A DNA stretch of 64,000 nucleotides from CADEDH01 sp050330635 (GTDB lineage Bacteria > Actinomycetota > Acidimicrobiia > Acidimicrobiales > SZUA-35): assembly GCA_050330635.1 (NCBI GenBank), contig JBHJNQ010000004.1:1-64000 (forward strand). The letters run 5' to 3'. The position numbers were made by a program, and so were the translations under genes. Of the stretch, positions 31,681 to 40,331 are shown piece after piece. Under the pieces are notes generated by a model that worked only from the letters and a program-made list of their open reading frames with translations, did not search any database and was not told the origin of the DNA. Numbering within the stretch: position 1 is the stretch's first letter; every line of letters starts with the position of its first letter.

Positions 31681-34125
31681 GTGCTGTTGATTCACCTGCT
31701 GGCGCTGAAGCGCCTTCGGGAGCGTCCCCTAGTGGTGGCGCTCTCGGTGTCCGGCGTCGCCGCGGGGGTGGCGCTCGCGGTGGCGGTGTCGGCTCTGTTG
31801 TCTTCGTTGACCCATTCGATCGACGGTCTGGGTGCGCTGTGGCCCGGGGCGGAACTCGAGTTGGCGGGACGATCACCGCTCGGGTTCCCCGAGTCGGTGG
31901 CCGAGGTCGTCGGCGATGCACCGGGGGTTCGTGGCGCGGTGCCCCAGCTCCGCCAGCCCGCCCTGGTCGACGGGCAGGATGTGATGGTCGTCGGCCGTTC
32001 CGACATCGCCGAGCCGATGGCGGGACGGGCGCTGGTGGATCGTGAGGTCGACGGCGGCGTGGTGGAGGTCGCCACGCCGCTCGGTCCGGTGGGCGTGACG
32101 GTACAAGCGGCCCCCGATGCGCTGGCCGGGATCAATGGCGGCCGGGTGTTGCTCCTGCCGCTCGGTCTGGCCCAGGAGCTGACGGGGCGAGGTGGCGTGG
32201 TCGACTCGTTGCTGGTCGACGTCGACGACAGCAGAGCCGGCGATCTGGATGGCGTCGGGGCCGAGCTTCAGGGACTCGTCGGGCCTGGGGTACTGGTGGT
32301 CGACGTCGACGCCACCAAGACCTACGCAGTGAACCAGATCGAGCAGGTTCAGCAGCCGATGAACCTGATGTCGGCCATCGCCCTCGTCGCCGGGGCCGCA
32401 ATGGTCTTCAACACCGTGCAGGCTTCGGCCCGTCAACGCAGTCGTGAGCTCGCGATACTGCGGGCCGTCGGTGCCACCAAGCGGCAGGTTTCGGCGGGCC
32501 TGGTCCTGGAAGCGACCATCATCGGACTGGTCGGCGCTGTGGTCGGGTTGACCGGCGGTCTCGTGCTGGCCCGCTTCGTCGTCGGAGCGCTCCCGTCGGT
32601 TGTCGAGACGGCAGCCGGAACCGAGGTCGCCTTCCACGTGGGGTCGAGCGTGATCGCTTTGGCCCTGGCTTCGGGGCTGGGGGTGGCGCTGGTCTCAGCG
32701 ATCGTGCCCGTACGCCGGATCGTTCGGAGCCGACCCAACCAGGTGCTGCAGCGGCGCCCACCCACGAGCGAAGCCACATCCGGTGCTGGCTCCATCCGCA
32801 CGGCCGCAGTCGGCGGTGTGCTCTCGGTCGCCGGGCTGGGCATGACACTGTCCCCCGAGCTTGCCATCGCCCAGAACGGGCTCGGACTGTTGCTGGCAGG
32901 CCTCCTCGTGCTCGGCTACGGGCTTGCCCGCCCGATCGCCCTCGCCGCCGGTGTGCTCGCTGCTCGAACCGGGCCCCTGGGATCGCTGTCCCAGGCCAGC
33001 GCCCCCGGGCCAGCCCGTCGGGTCTGGGCCGTCGCAGCCGCGGTGTTCGTCGCCGTCGCCCTTGCCATCACCGTCGGATCATCGGCCCGGAATCAGGTCG
33101 ACACCAGCGCCGGCCATCTCGAGCTCACCCGCGACACCGATGTCTGGATTTCCACCGCCGGAAGCGACGACCTCCCGATCGACTATCACTTCCCGACCGA
33201 TACGGCGCGGGCGCTGTCGGAGGTGGCGGGCGTGGCTGGGGTGACCACCGAGTCCATCCACTACGCCGTCCGCGACGATCGTCGCTACGTGCTCATCGGC
33301 ATCGACGGGCCGGCCAACTATCCGGTGTTCGCTCTCGCCGGGCCCGACATCATGGCCCGGGTCGCCGCAGGTGAGGGAGCGGTGATCACCAGTCAGTACG
33401 CCCGATCCTTCGACCTCGAGATCGGCGACACGGTCGACATCGCCGGCGCCGAGCACGGTCTCGAGCTTCCCGTCCTGGCCGTGACCGACACGGTGTCGGT
33501 GTCGAACTTCGGCACCGTCATCATCGGGCGAACTCACTACGTCGATGCCTTCGGCGACCCGGGAGCCACCGGGTTCCAGGTCGTCACCGAGTCGGGCGTC
33601 GACAACACCGCGCTGGCCGCCGAGCTGGGACGGGTCGCCGACCGTGCGTCGAAGGGCGCAGTGCCCGTCGTCGCCGACACCGGGATCCAGTACTTCCACG
33701 ATGCCGAGGCCGTCTACCACGACATCGCCAACGTCTTCCTCGTCGTCCTTGCTGCGATCGTCGCCCTCGCCGGGCTCGCCACCCTCAACGCTACTGCCGC
33801 GTCCGTTGTCGAGCGTCGCCGCCAGCTCGGGGTGCTTCGTTCCCTGGGCGCCACCCGTAGCCAGATCCGGCGGATCGTCGTCACCGAAGCAATTTCCGCT
33901 GGAGTGGTGGGGGCCGTGTGGGGCGTCGCCGTCGGCGCCCTCGGCCACTGGGTCGGGGTCCGCATCACCAACAACACCAGCCCGTTCCCCACCGAGTACG
34001 CGTTCAGCCCCTCCACCACGCTGCAGGCACTGACAGCCGCGGCGCTGGCGCTCGGTCTCGGGGCCCTCATTCCTGCGACCCACATCGCACGGGCCGACAT
34101 CCGTGACGCCATGGCCTACGAGTAG
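31681..34125 (+). CDS. FtsX-like ABC transporter permease
   Basis: 814 residues with a duplicated MacB/FtsX plan. An N-terminal helix ('RPLVVALSVSGVAAGVALAVAVSALL') is followed by an extracytoplasmic domain, then three helices with 'RQRSRELAILRAVGATKRQVSAGLVLEATIIGLVGAVVG'; the second half repeats this with another periplasmic-type domain and 'RRRQLGVLRSLGATRSQIRRIVVTEAISAGVVGAVWG'. Two 'LRxxGAT' coupling motifs are present. It pairs with the ATPase at 30405-31097 and likely exports lipids, peptides or drugs. GTG is the first base after the promoter, with no leader and no SD. Confidence 0.92.
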   Translation: MLLIHLLALKRLRERPLVVALSVSGVAAGVALAVAVSALLSSLTHSIDGLGALWPGAELELAGRSPLGFPESVAEVVGDAPGVRGAVPQLRQPALVDGQDVMVVGRSDIAEPMAGRALVDREVDGGVVEVATPLGPVGVTVQAAPDALAGINGGRVLLLPLGLAQELTGRGGVVDSLLVDVDDSRAGDLDGVGAELQGLVGPGVLVVDVDATKTYAVNQIEQVQQPMNLMSAIALVAGAAMVFNTVQASARQRSRELAILRAVGATKRQVSAGLVLEATIIGLVGAVVGLTGGLVLARFVVGALPSVVETAAGTEVAFHVGSSVIALALASGLGVALVSAIVPVRRIVRSRPNQVLQRRPPTSEATSGAGSIRTAAVGGVLSVAGLGMTLSPELAIAQNGLGLLLAGLLVLGYGLARPIALAAGVLAARTGPLGSLSQASAPGPARRVWAVAAAVFVAVALAITVGSSARNQVDTSAGHLELTRDTDVWISTAGSDDLPIDYHFPTDTARALSEVAGVAGVTTESIHYAVRDDRRYVLIGIDGPANYPVFALAGPDIMARVAAGEGAVITSQYARSFDLEIGDTVDIAGAEHGLELPVLAVTDTVSVSNFGTVIIGRTHYVDAFGDPGATGFQVVTESGVDNTALAAELGRVADRASKGAVPVVADTGIQYFHDAEAVYHDIANVFLVVLAAIVALAGLATLNATAASVVERRRQLGVLRSLGATRSQIRRIVVTEAISAGVVGAVWGVAVGALGHWVGVRITNNTSPFPTEYAFSPSTTLQALTAAALALGLGALIPATHIARADIRDAMAYE

Positions 34126-34186
34126 AGGGGCCTGGAGTTGCCGTCGATGCCGCAGTCGGTGTCGACATCGAGCGGCCGCGCATCTC

Positions 34187-34312
34187 CTACTGGAAGTGAG
34201 CGGGCGTCAACGCGATTCTCCACGCGATTCTGAGCGCCGCCACGGCGCCGACGAAGCCGGCGATCACGCGGGGCACGTGGAGGATGAGCCACCAGCGCAG
34301 TTCTGACGTCAC
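34187..34312 (-). CDS. Possible 41-residue membrane protein
   Basis: GTG at 34312 opens a short frame with one hydrophobic helix: 'ELRWWLILHVPRVIAGFVGAVAALRIAWRIAL'. It follows the next small gene in the same frame after its stop. No SD is obvious. It could instead be the C-terminal remnant of a gene interrupted by the TGA at 34337. Confidence 0.3.
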   Translation of the reverse strand: MTSELRWWLILHVPRVIAGFVGAVAALRIAWRIALTPAHFQ

Positions 34313-34336
34313 CTCGGCGTCGGTTTGGTCGAGGCC

Positions 34337-34468
34337 TCACAGCCGGATGTTGGCCGGTGGTTCGAGCGACCACCAGTAGCGGCCGAGGGCGAGCCCGATG
34401 GTCAGCATCACACCGGTGAACATGGCGGAACCCACGACTGCGGCGTGGGTGGCGATGGATCGCTTCAT
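34337..34468 (-). CDS. Small membrane protein, 43 residues
   Basis: From the ATG at 34468 with AGGAG about 8 nt upstream. The peptide starts MKRSIATHAA and has one hydrophobic helix (AVVGSAMFTGVMLTIGLALG) before a 'RYWWSLEPPANIRL' tail. It is downstream of the dehalogenase remnant on the same strand. Family unknown. Confidence 0.45.
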   Translation of the reverse strand: MKRSIATHAAVVGSAMFTGVMLTIGLALGRYWWSLEPPANIRL

Positions 34469-34689
34469 GGCGTTGCTCCTGCGGTGCGTGCATGGGTGGC
34501 GGGAGTTCGGGCCTGGTCGCAGCTGTCGGGGTCGGTCCACGGTCGGCCGCTCATGGGGCCGTGGGTTCGTTGACCGTCGTGGGGAGCCCGAAGCGTTCGA
34601 AGTGGGTCGGGGGAATCCGGAAGGCGATGATTCGTGACACCTTCGTAGCGGTTGTCTCGAGGTCCATCATTCCGCCGAACCCGTAGACG

Positions 34690-34873
34690 CCTTCCTTGGG
34701 CGTCGATGTCGGCCCGTTGCCACGCGATGCAGGAGCAGCGCCACCGGGCCATCGCTCGGCCCGACGTCGACATAGTGGACGCGCAGGTCCTTCCACTGGT
34801 GATATCAAGGGGAATGCGGCCAGTCCTCGACCTGACCGAAGTGGCGGTCGTCGGTGCGGACGAACGTGGTCAT
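34690..34873 (-). pseudogene. Haloalkane dehalogenase-like gene, N-terminal remnant with in-frame stop
   Basis: From the ATG at 34873 the frame reads 'MTTFVRTDDRHFGQVEDWPH' then hits TGA at codon 23; the same frame continues 'YHQWKDLRVHYVDVGPSDG' and 'PVALLLH', which is the start of haloalkane dehalogenases and related hydrolases. After the LLLH the expected 'GEPTW' oxyanion motif is replaced by unrelated sequence and the remaining domain is missing. GAGG precedes the ATG. It is a dead fragment within the element. Confidence 0.55.
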
Positions 34874-34875
34874 GG

Positions 34876-36354
34876 CTACCTCTGCGGGGATTCGGGGGCG
34901 AGATCCAAAGCAGGTGAGATCGGTGTGACCAGCGTCGTGGCTGGCACGACGGGCGCCCGCTGCTTGCCGAGTGCTGGTTGGGCGAGCCCGATGGTGGCGG
35001 TGATCAGTGCGAGGGTGGCGATCATGATCCAGCCTCGTTCGTGGGCCGCGACCAGCTCCGCAGGGGTCTCGGGCGAGCCGATGAAAGCCACGAGGAGGGC
35101 CACCCCGAGCACCGCTCCGACTTGGCGGAAGGTGTTGTTGACCGCTCCCCCGATCGAGAGTCGAAGCGGGGGGAGCTCGGCGACCGACGCCGCCGAGTTG
35201 ACCGGGATGAAGCAGGCGATGCCGACGGCGACCACCTCACCGGTCAGTACGAACGTGACGGGGGTGCGATCGCCGTCGAGCAGGAGGACGAACCCGAACG
35301 TGGCGACGGCGACGATGAGGGGGCCGGCGATGACGAAGGGGCGGAACCCGAGGCGGGCTGCCGAGCGGCCGGTGAACGGCGCCAGCGCAGCCACGGTCAC
35401 CGGGGGAAGGGCGGTGAGGAGGCCGGCGGTGAGGACGGAGTAGCCCCACGCTTGGCGCAGGAACAAGACGTTGTTGAGCGAGTACGCGGCGAACGCCGCC
35501 ATGAAGACCATGGCCGACGTGTTGGCAACGCTGAACGAGCGACTGTGGAACAGCGTGAGGTCGAGCACCGGTTCGGGGTGACGTTGCTGGCGCCGTATGA
35601 ACAGCGGGATGGCGACGATCCCGGCGGCGATGGCGGCGAGGGTTCGTGCATCGACCCAGCCCCACACCTCGGAGCGGGAGATGCCCAGTGCCAGGCACGC
35701 CAGGGCGATGGTGACCAACAGGGCCCCGGCATAGTCGGGCCGGTGTTCGCTGTCCACCTTGGGGGTTTCGGCGAGGACCCGGCGGCCGGCGATGAGCATG
35801 CCGGCGATGATCGGCAGGTTGATCCAGAAGGCGGCCCGCCAGTCGGTGAGGTAGATGGCGAACGCTCCGATGCTCGGTCCGCTGGCGATGCCGAGGGCGC
35901 CGATCCCGCCCCACATGGCAACGGTCTGCGTTCGGCGCTCCGGTGGGAAGGCGGCCAGCAGCAGGCCGAGTGATGCGGGTGCCAACATGGCGCCGCCGAT
36001 GCCCTGGATCGCCCGGCCGAGGACGAGGACGCCGAGTCCGGGCGCCACCGCGCCGATGGCTGAACCGGCGGCGAAGATCACCAGACCGGAGAGGAACATG
36101 CGCCGCCGGCCCAGTTGATCGGCGACCTTGCCGGTCACCACCAAGAGGGAACCGTAGAAGATGTTGTAGATGGTGACGATCCATGACGCGTCGGCTCGGC
36201 TGATGTCGAACTCGGCGAGGATGTCGGGAAACGCCACGTTGACGATCGAGAGGTCGAGCGTCGTGAGGTACAGGGCGAGGGCACACACGGTGAAGATGAC
36301 CCACGGCGAGCGGGCGGGTGGCGTGTCGGGTGGGCGACGAGCGAGTTCCGGCAT
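34876..36354 (-). CDS. MFS drug efflux transporter (DHA2 type, 14 helices)
   Basis: 492 residues from the ATG at 36354. Motif C/D1-type signatures are present: 'LDLSIVNVAFPDILAEF' (DHA2 start), 'GKVADQLGRRRMFLSGL' (motif A), 'GRAIQGIGGAMLAPASLGLL' (motif B with Arg) and 'ALGIASGPSIGAFAIYLTDWRAAFWIN' (motif C, GPxxGG-like with a Ser-Ile change). Fourteen hydrophobic segments can be counted. It should expel small hydrophobic or cationic compounds. A consensus TTGACA lies about 31 nt before the ATG, and an HxlR regulator is divergent, so induction through that regulator is likely. Confidence 0.9.
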   Translation of the reverse strand: MPELARRPPDTPPARSPWVIFTVCALALYLTTLDLSIVNVAFPDILAEFDISRADASWIVTIYNIFYGSLLVVTGKVADQLGRRRMFLSGLVIFAAGSAIGAVAPGLGVLVLGRAIQGIGGAMLAPASLGLLLAAFPPERRTQTVAMWGGIGALGIASGPSIGAFAIYLTDWRAAFWINLPIIAGMLIAGRRVLAETPKVDSEHRPDYAGALLVTIALACLALGISRSEVWGWVDARTLAAIAAGIVAIPLFIRRQQRHPEPVLDLTLFHSRSFSVANTSAMVFMAAFAAYSLNNVLFLRQAWGYSVLTAGLLTALPPVTVAALAPFTGRSAARLGFRPFVIAGPLIVAVATFGFVLLLDGDRTPVTFVLTGEVVAVGIACFIPVNSAASVAELPPLRLSIGGAVNNTFRQVGAVLGVALLVAFIGSPETPAELVAAHERGWIMIATLALITATIGLAQPALGKQRAPVVPATTLVTPISPALDLAPESPQR

Positions 36355-36384
36355 GAGCCGAAGTCGAACACAGGGTTTTCCAAC

Positions 36385-36390
36385 TGTCAA
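36385..36390 (-). promoter_or_regulatory. -35 element TTGACA of the MFS gene
   Basis: Perfect -35 hexamer on the minus strand; a weaker -10 follows about 17 nt later. The AT-rich intergenic stretch also serves the divergent regulator. Confidence 0.45.
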
Positions 36391-36437
36391 CACGAACAAT
36401 CCAAGCAGCTGAACGAGATCGCACGGGCGGATCGTTG

Positions 36438-36443
36438 TAGGGT
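36438..36443 (+). promoter_or_regulatory. -10 element TAGGGT of the HxlR gene
   Basis: TAGGGT ends 7 nt before GTG 36451, which excludes the upstream in-frame GTG at 36442 as the start. Confidence 0.45.
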
Positions 36444-36450
36444 GGTGCTC

Positions 36451-37095
36451 GTGAGCAAGCGGACGTACCGGCAGTACTGCGGCCTCGCTGCTGCCCTCGA
36501 CGTCGTCGGGCAGCGTTGGGCGTTGTTGATCGTGCGTGACCTGGTTCCCGGGCCGCGCCGGTTCACCGATCTGTTCGACGGCCTCCCCGGTATTTCCACC
36601 GATCTGCTCGCTGATCGGCTCCGCTCACTCGAAGGCGCCGGCGCCGTGCGCCAGCGCGAGGTCCGCAACCCGGCACCGGCCAATCTCTACGAGCTGACCG
36701 AACGTGGACAGGAACTCGCCCGCTTGGCCGGCGACCTCGCTCGATGGGGCGGGCCACTCCTGCCGCCAGTGGATGACGCCGGGGACCACGTGATCAATGG
36801 CCGCTGGACGCTCACCCAGCGGGCGGCGCGCTACCGCGGCGGTTTCCCCGACGGTGACGTCCACATTCTGCTCGACCACCGGGACGAGCTGACGCTGTCG
36901 TTCACCGGTGACCGAGCGCGTCTGGCGTACGGCCACCTCTCCGCTGAGCCGATCATGGTCATCGAGGCCACCACGGCGGCGATCCTCGCACTGCTCCGGC
37001 GCACCGCCGACGACGACGCCGATCTCGACGATGACCTCTCGGTCGCCGGCCGAACCGATCTGCTCCGACCGCTCCTCTTCGCGCTCAACTCCTGA
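36451..37095 (+). CDS. HxlR family transcriptional regulator with SCP2-like C-terminus
   Basis: 214 residues from GTG 36451. Winged helix domain: 'RQYCGLAAALDVVGQRWALLIVRDLVPGPRRFTDLFDGLPGISTDLLADRLRSLEGAGAVRQRE' with the HxlR Cys near the N-terminus (Cys9), followed by 'LYELTERGQEL'. The C-terminal half ('WTLTQRAARYRGGFPDG-VHILLDHRDELTLSF') resembles the sterol carrier-like domain often fused to HxlR in Actinobacteria. HxlR proteins sense oxidants or electrophiles through the Cys or bind small molecules. It most likely controls the divergent MFS gene. Confidence 0.9.
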   Translation: MSKRTYRQYCGLAAALDVVGQRWALLIVRDLVPGPRRFTDLFDGLPGISTDLLADRLRSLEGAGAVRQREVRNPAPANLYELTERGQELARLAGDLARWGGPLLPPVDDAGDHVINGRWTLTQRAARYRGGFPDGDVHILLDHRDELTLSFTGDRARLAYGHLSAEPIMVIEATTAAILALLRRTADDDADLDDDLSVAGRTDLLRPLLFALNS

Positions 37096-37205
37096 GCATC
37101 AGCATCTGTGTGGATCCAGTCTCTCAGGCGGTCTCCGGGGTCCGCGTGACACCAACAGCTCGGGCCACATCCGTGACGCCGCGGCCGACGAGTAGCGGTT
37201 CGCCA

Positions 37206-37973
37206 CTACGTCGTGTCGGCGATCTCACCGCCGCTCGACCGACGCAGAGGCGATCCCGAGTCGATGTCGAGGCGATGATCACGCAGCATCTCGTAGAACG
37301 GTCTGTGGCGCCTCGCGAAGCGAGCCACCTCAGGGTGCGATGCGAGCCTGTGGCGGTCGGGGCCCTCGGGCGGGGCGAAACCGGTGCTTGCGGCCGCATC
37401 CTGATGCCAGCAAGAAGAACGGCCCCATTCGGCTCGTTCCCCTCGTTGCCACCGAAGAGCCTCTTCGATGAACGGGAGCCCGACGGCGGCACAGTACGCC
37501 GCCATCGTTGCCGCCGGCCGGGCCACGAGGTCGTCCGAGTCCACGACCACCGGCGGATGCCCTCCGGCGTTCTGCACGGCGACGAAGAGCTCGTGAAGGA
37601 GTTCCAGCCCGGTGTCGAAGATCCGCATGTCGCGCTCGAGGGCGTACCACGACGCTGCGATCTCCTCAGGTCGTCGAACCGGGAACGCGTGACGAACCTC
37701 GGCGAGGAGGCGCCGATCGTCGAGAACGAGATTCTGAACCGGTCGGTTGACCGTCTCCTTGAGGAACACCGCCTGGTCCTCCTTGTCGTCGCCCAGCCAC
37801 GCCAGGAGCTCCGGCGCAGACTCGAAGGTCTGTGTTCCGATCGCAAGCGGGCCGATGAAGTGCAGCCCCTCCAAGGGCTCGTGCAGCGCCAGCACGTCGC
37901 CTCGTTGCAGCATCGAGCGGAAGAACGCTGTCGACCGCGACCGTGGGGCGCTCCACAACGCGAACACCTGCAT
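37206..37973 (-). CDS. Sulfotransferase family protein
   Basis: 255 residues from the ATG at 37973. The 5'-phosphosulfate-binding loop is in 'VFALWSAPRSRSTAFFRSML' (residues 2-22), close to the N-terminus as in PAPS-dependent sulfotransferases of the branched-chain aminotransferase-like group. Other stretches: 'HEPLEGLHFIGPLA', 'FLKETVNRPVQNLVLDDRRLLAEVRHAFPVRRPEEIAASWY' (the PAPS 3'-phosphate Arg/Ser region), and 'VVVDSDDLVARPAATMAAYCAAVGLPF'. Acceptor unknown. Bases 37096-37205 between it and the HxlR gene hold no gene. Confidence 0.82.
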   Translation of the reverse strand: MQVFALWSAPRSRSTAFFRSMLQRGDVLALHEPLEGLHFIGPLAIGTQTFESAPELLAWLGDDKEDQAVFLKETVNRPVQNLVLDDRRLLAEVRHAFPVRRPEEIAASWYALERDMRIFDTGLELLHELFVAVQNAGGHPPVVVDSDDLVARPAATMAAYCAAVGLPFIEEALRWQRGERAEWGRSSCWHQDAAASTGFAPPEGPDRHRLASHPEVARFARRHRPFYEMLRDHRLDIDSGSPLRRSSGGEIADTT

Positions 37974-38071
37974 CGCACGAGTATGCCCCGATCGCCGGCC
38001 GCGGTAGCCGAGTGTCGACCCGGAGTTCCGGCTCGCCAGCAACTCGGCCTCGAGATCCCGATGACGGCGTG

Positions 38072-39166
38072 TCAGACGTGGACGTCGAACGAGGTCGACG
38101 CCATCACCCGACCGCCGACCTGGAGCTCGATGTGATGGATGCCCGCCCGGTACGTCCGTGTGGAGGCCTGCTGGATCGATCGGCGTTTCGTGAGGGCGCG
38201 TCGCTGGCCGGGTCCGAGGTCGACCGTCGCCCACTTGAACACCTTGGGCGATGTCGCGCCCGAAGCGTTGACGTGGTGGACCACGAAGTCGACCACGAGC
38301 CGTTGGGGTTCGGCGGCCACCGAACGTAGGTCGGCGGTGAGCACGAGCTGTGCGCCCATCTCGACCACCGGGGGCGACACCTCGAACCTTTCGACGACGA
38401 CCTGTGGCTCGGTCGTGAAGCCCAGCACCTCGAGCGCTCCGGGTTCGCCCAGCTTCACCAACGTACGAAGCGCATGGCTGACCATACGTCGATCGGTCGC
38501 CGGCTCGTGCGTCCAGGCCGCGAGCGTGTCCACGACCAGCCCGGGATGCGCCTTGGCGACGTCGTTGAGATGGTTGGCGACCGAGCGGCGCACGATCTCG
38601 GACGGGTCGTGACGGAGGCGATGCAGGAGGGCCAGGCCGGGGAGCGGGTCGTCGAGCAACCGCTGTACCCGCATGCCCCACGGGAGCCGTGGACGGGTGC
38701 CCTCCGAAGGCAACCGCCGGACACGTTCGTCGGCGTGGTCGGTGAACGCGAGCAGGCGTGCGTACGTCGCGTCGTAGTGATCACGCAAGAACGGCCGTAC
38801 CGCGAACTCGCAACTCATGCGCTGGGTCACGTACTCCATCGAGTCGAGCGCCTCCGACGGACGCGACGGCCAGAACAGTTCGACGACCGTCGCCAACGGC
38901 CACGCCGCCCACCCCTCGACCGGCGGCTCCGCCCGTGCGACCTCGACCAGGCAGGCCAGCGACTCTGCAGGGTCGCGGTCGCCCAGCGCCCGCCACAGCT
39001 CCCGCGCCATCATTTCCATCCTTGCCTTCAGCTCCAGCCCGGCGAGCTGCGGTGTGGTCCGAGCGATGAACTGGCGTGTGTCGAAGCGGTCGTCGACCCC
39101 GGCGAAACGGCGGGCCAGTTCCTCGACGACTGCAGCGTCGACCGAGTCCTTGAGCGCAGCAGCCAT
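38072..39166 (-). CDS. AlkC-like DNA alkylation repair protein
   Basis: 364 residues. The N-terminal two thirds are HEAT-like helical repeats, including 'RMEMMARELWRALGDRDPAESLACLVEVA', 'CEFAVRPFLRDHYDATYARLLAFTDHADERVRRLPSEGTRPRLPWG' and 'SEIVRRSVANHLNDVAKAHPGLVVDTLAAW'. The 'R-L-x-SEGTRPRLPW' stretch is characteristic of AlkC/AlkD glycosylases. The C-terminal 100 residues form a beta-rich Ig-like domain ending 'ELQVGGRVMASTSFDVHV', as known for part of the AlkC family. AlkC excises 3-methyl purines without flipping the base. The gene starts behind a TACGGT-N7-ATG, so it has its own promoter. Confidence 0.85.
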   Translation of the reverse strand: MAAALKDSVDAAVVEELARRFAGVDDRFDTRQFIARTTPQLAGLELKARMEMMARELWRALGDRDPAESLACLVEVARAEPPVEGWAAWPLATVVELFWPSRPSEALDSMEYVTQRMSCEFAVRPFLRDHYDATYARLLAFTDHADERVRRLPSEGTRPRLPWGMRVQRLLDDPLPGLALLHRLRHDPSEIVRRSVANHLNDVAKAHPGLVVDTLAAWTHEPATDRRMVSHALRTLVKLGEPGALEVLGFTTEPQVVVERFEVSPPVVEMGAQLVLTADLRSVAAEPQRLVVDFVVHHVNASGATSPKVFKWATVDLGPGQRRALTKRRSIQQASTRTYRAGIHHIELQVGGRVMASTSFDVHV

Positions 39167-39173
39167 GGCGGTG

Positions 39174-39179
39174 ACCGTA
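39174..39179 (-). promoter_or_regulatory. -10 element TACGGT of the AlkC-like gene
   Basis: Minus-strand TACGGT, then CACCGCC, then ATG 39166. Confidence 0.4.
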
Positions 39180-39404
39180 GCGGGCTACGCCTCGGGGTGC
39201 TGTGGCAGGTGGTCGGGCCCTTGCCGAGTGGAGCCGGGGCGTCTTCCCGTTGCGGCGCAACGAAGGGGCGGAGGCGCTTGCCGGCAGCGCTCGCCCTCGT
39301 TCACGTGATCGTGATCGTGGTCGTGGTCGTGGGATGGAGGGTGACGACGCCGACGGCCCGGTGCACGCCGTTGCGATCGCGGAGGGGCTCGACGACGGTG
39401 TCGT

Positions 39405-40154
39405 TCATCGGATGGGCGACGGTTGATCGAGCCGAGTGGCTGTGAAGGGTGGAGCGCCGTGGGCGCCGTGGGTGGTGGTCTCGGGCTGGCGTTGTGGGCG
39501 GATTCCAACCGTGAGGAGGTAGCCGATCATCCAGAACTCGGCGACGGTTGCGATATATGCGGGCGAGTCGGCCAGGGTTGTGGGGATGCCGGCGACGCCG
39601 TGGTGCAGCAATGCGGACACGAGGTAGCCGGCGCCGCCGGCGATGAGCAGCGCGCCGAGCGCCTTGGGGAACCTGCCGTGCTCGATGGCAGCCCAGCCCA
39701 TCGGTATCAGCCAGAGACCGAAGAAGAGATTGCCCATGCCCCACGACGACTCGCTGAGTTGCTGGAGGAGGCCTACGGATCCGGCGGCGTTGCCGCCGGG
39801 GACGAGCGGCTGGTCGGAGGCGACGGCGATGGCGGTTGTCAGGAACGCAGCGGACATCATGATCGCCACGGCGTTGACGAGGCCGAACGCCGCGGTCGCG
39901 AACGCTGCGACGGGGTTGATGGTGCGGAACAGCTTGAAGAACCACACGGCGGTGGTTGCTTGGGAGATCACGATCAGCATCTCGAGGAGCACGACGGAAT
40001 GGGCGAGCGCCTGATTGTCGGCAAGGTTGCCCAGGGTCTCGGCGGCGTCGCTCGTGAACAGTCTCGGGCGCAACACGAGGAATCCGAGCATGCCGGTCAC
40101 GGCGAGGGCCAGGTAGAAGGCGCCTGTGGTTCGGGCAGTTCTGATCGTGGACAT
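39405..40154 (-). CDS. DUF4386 membrane protein
   Basis: 249 residues with six to seven hydrophobic segments. DUF4386 marks: 'RTTGAFYLALAVTGMLGFLVLRPRLF' at the N-terminus, 'ALAHSVVLLEMLIVISQATTAVWFFKLFR', 'GLWLIPMGWAAIEHGRFPKALGALLIAGGAGYLVSAL' and 'AEFWMIGYLLTVGIR'. Function is unknown for the family. AAGGAG lies 6 nt before the ATG. A 35-codon frame overlaps its stop (ATGA, 39408-39301) but ends in a Thr-Ile repeat and I do not count it as a gene. The 238 bp between it and the AlkC-like gene hold nothing else recognisable. Confidence 0.82.
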   Translation of the reverse strand: MSTIRTARTTGAFYLALAVTGMLGFLVLRPRLFTSDAAETLGNLADNQALAHSVVLLEMLIVISQATTAVWFFKLFRTINPVAAFATAAFGLVNAVAIMMSAAFLTTAIAVASDQPLVPGGNAAGSVGLLQQLSESSWGMGNLFFGLWLIPMGWAAIEHGRFPKALGALLIAGGAGYLVSALLHHGVAGIPTTLADSPAYIATVAEFWMIGYLLTVGIRPQRQPETTTHGAHGAPPFTATRLDQPSPIR

Positions 40155-40277
40155 GGTACTCCTTGCTGGTTCGTGCGACAGGTGCGCCGCACACGACCCT
40201 GGTCAGCGTGGCCGGAGTTGTCGACGCCCGCATCGGAGGATCGGCTCTACGTTCACTGGCCGATCGATCGAGACGCG

Positions 40278-40301
40278 GATCGGCCGATCGGCCGATAGGC
40301 C
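40278..40301 (+). repeat. Three tandem 8-bp repeats upstream of rep
   Basis: GATCGGCC, GATCGGCC and GATAGGCC follow one another without spacing, ending 30 bp before the rep start. A related GGCCGATCGATCG precedes them. The arrangement resembles iterons or an origin-proximal regulatory site of a plasmid. Confidence 0.55.
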
Positions 40302-40331
40302 GGATTCGTCGTTACGGCACGTTGAGTAACC

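Noticed and set aside
39301..39408. 35-codon frame overlapping the DUF4386 stop
   Set aside because: It ends in Thr-Ile repeats generated by a GT-rich tract and has no recognisable domain or ribosome binding site of its own.
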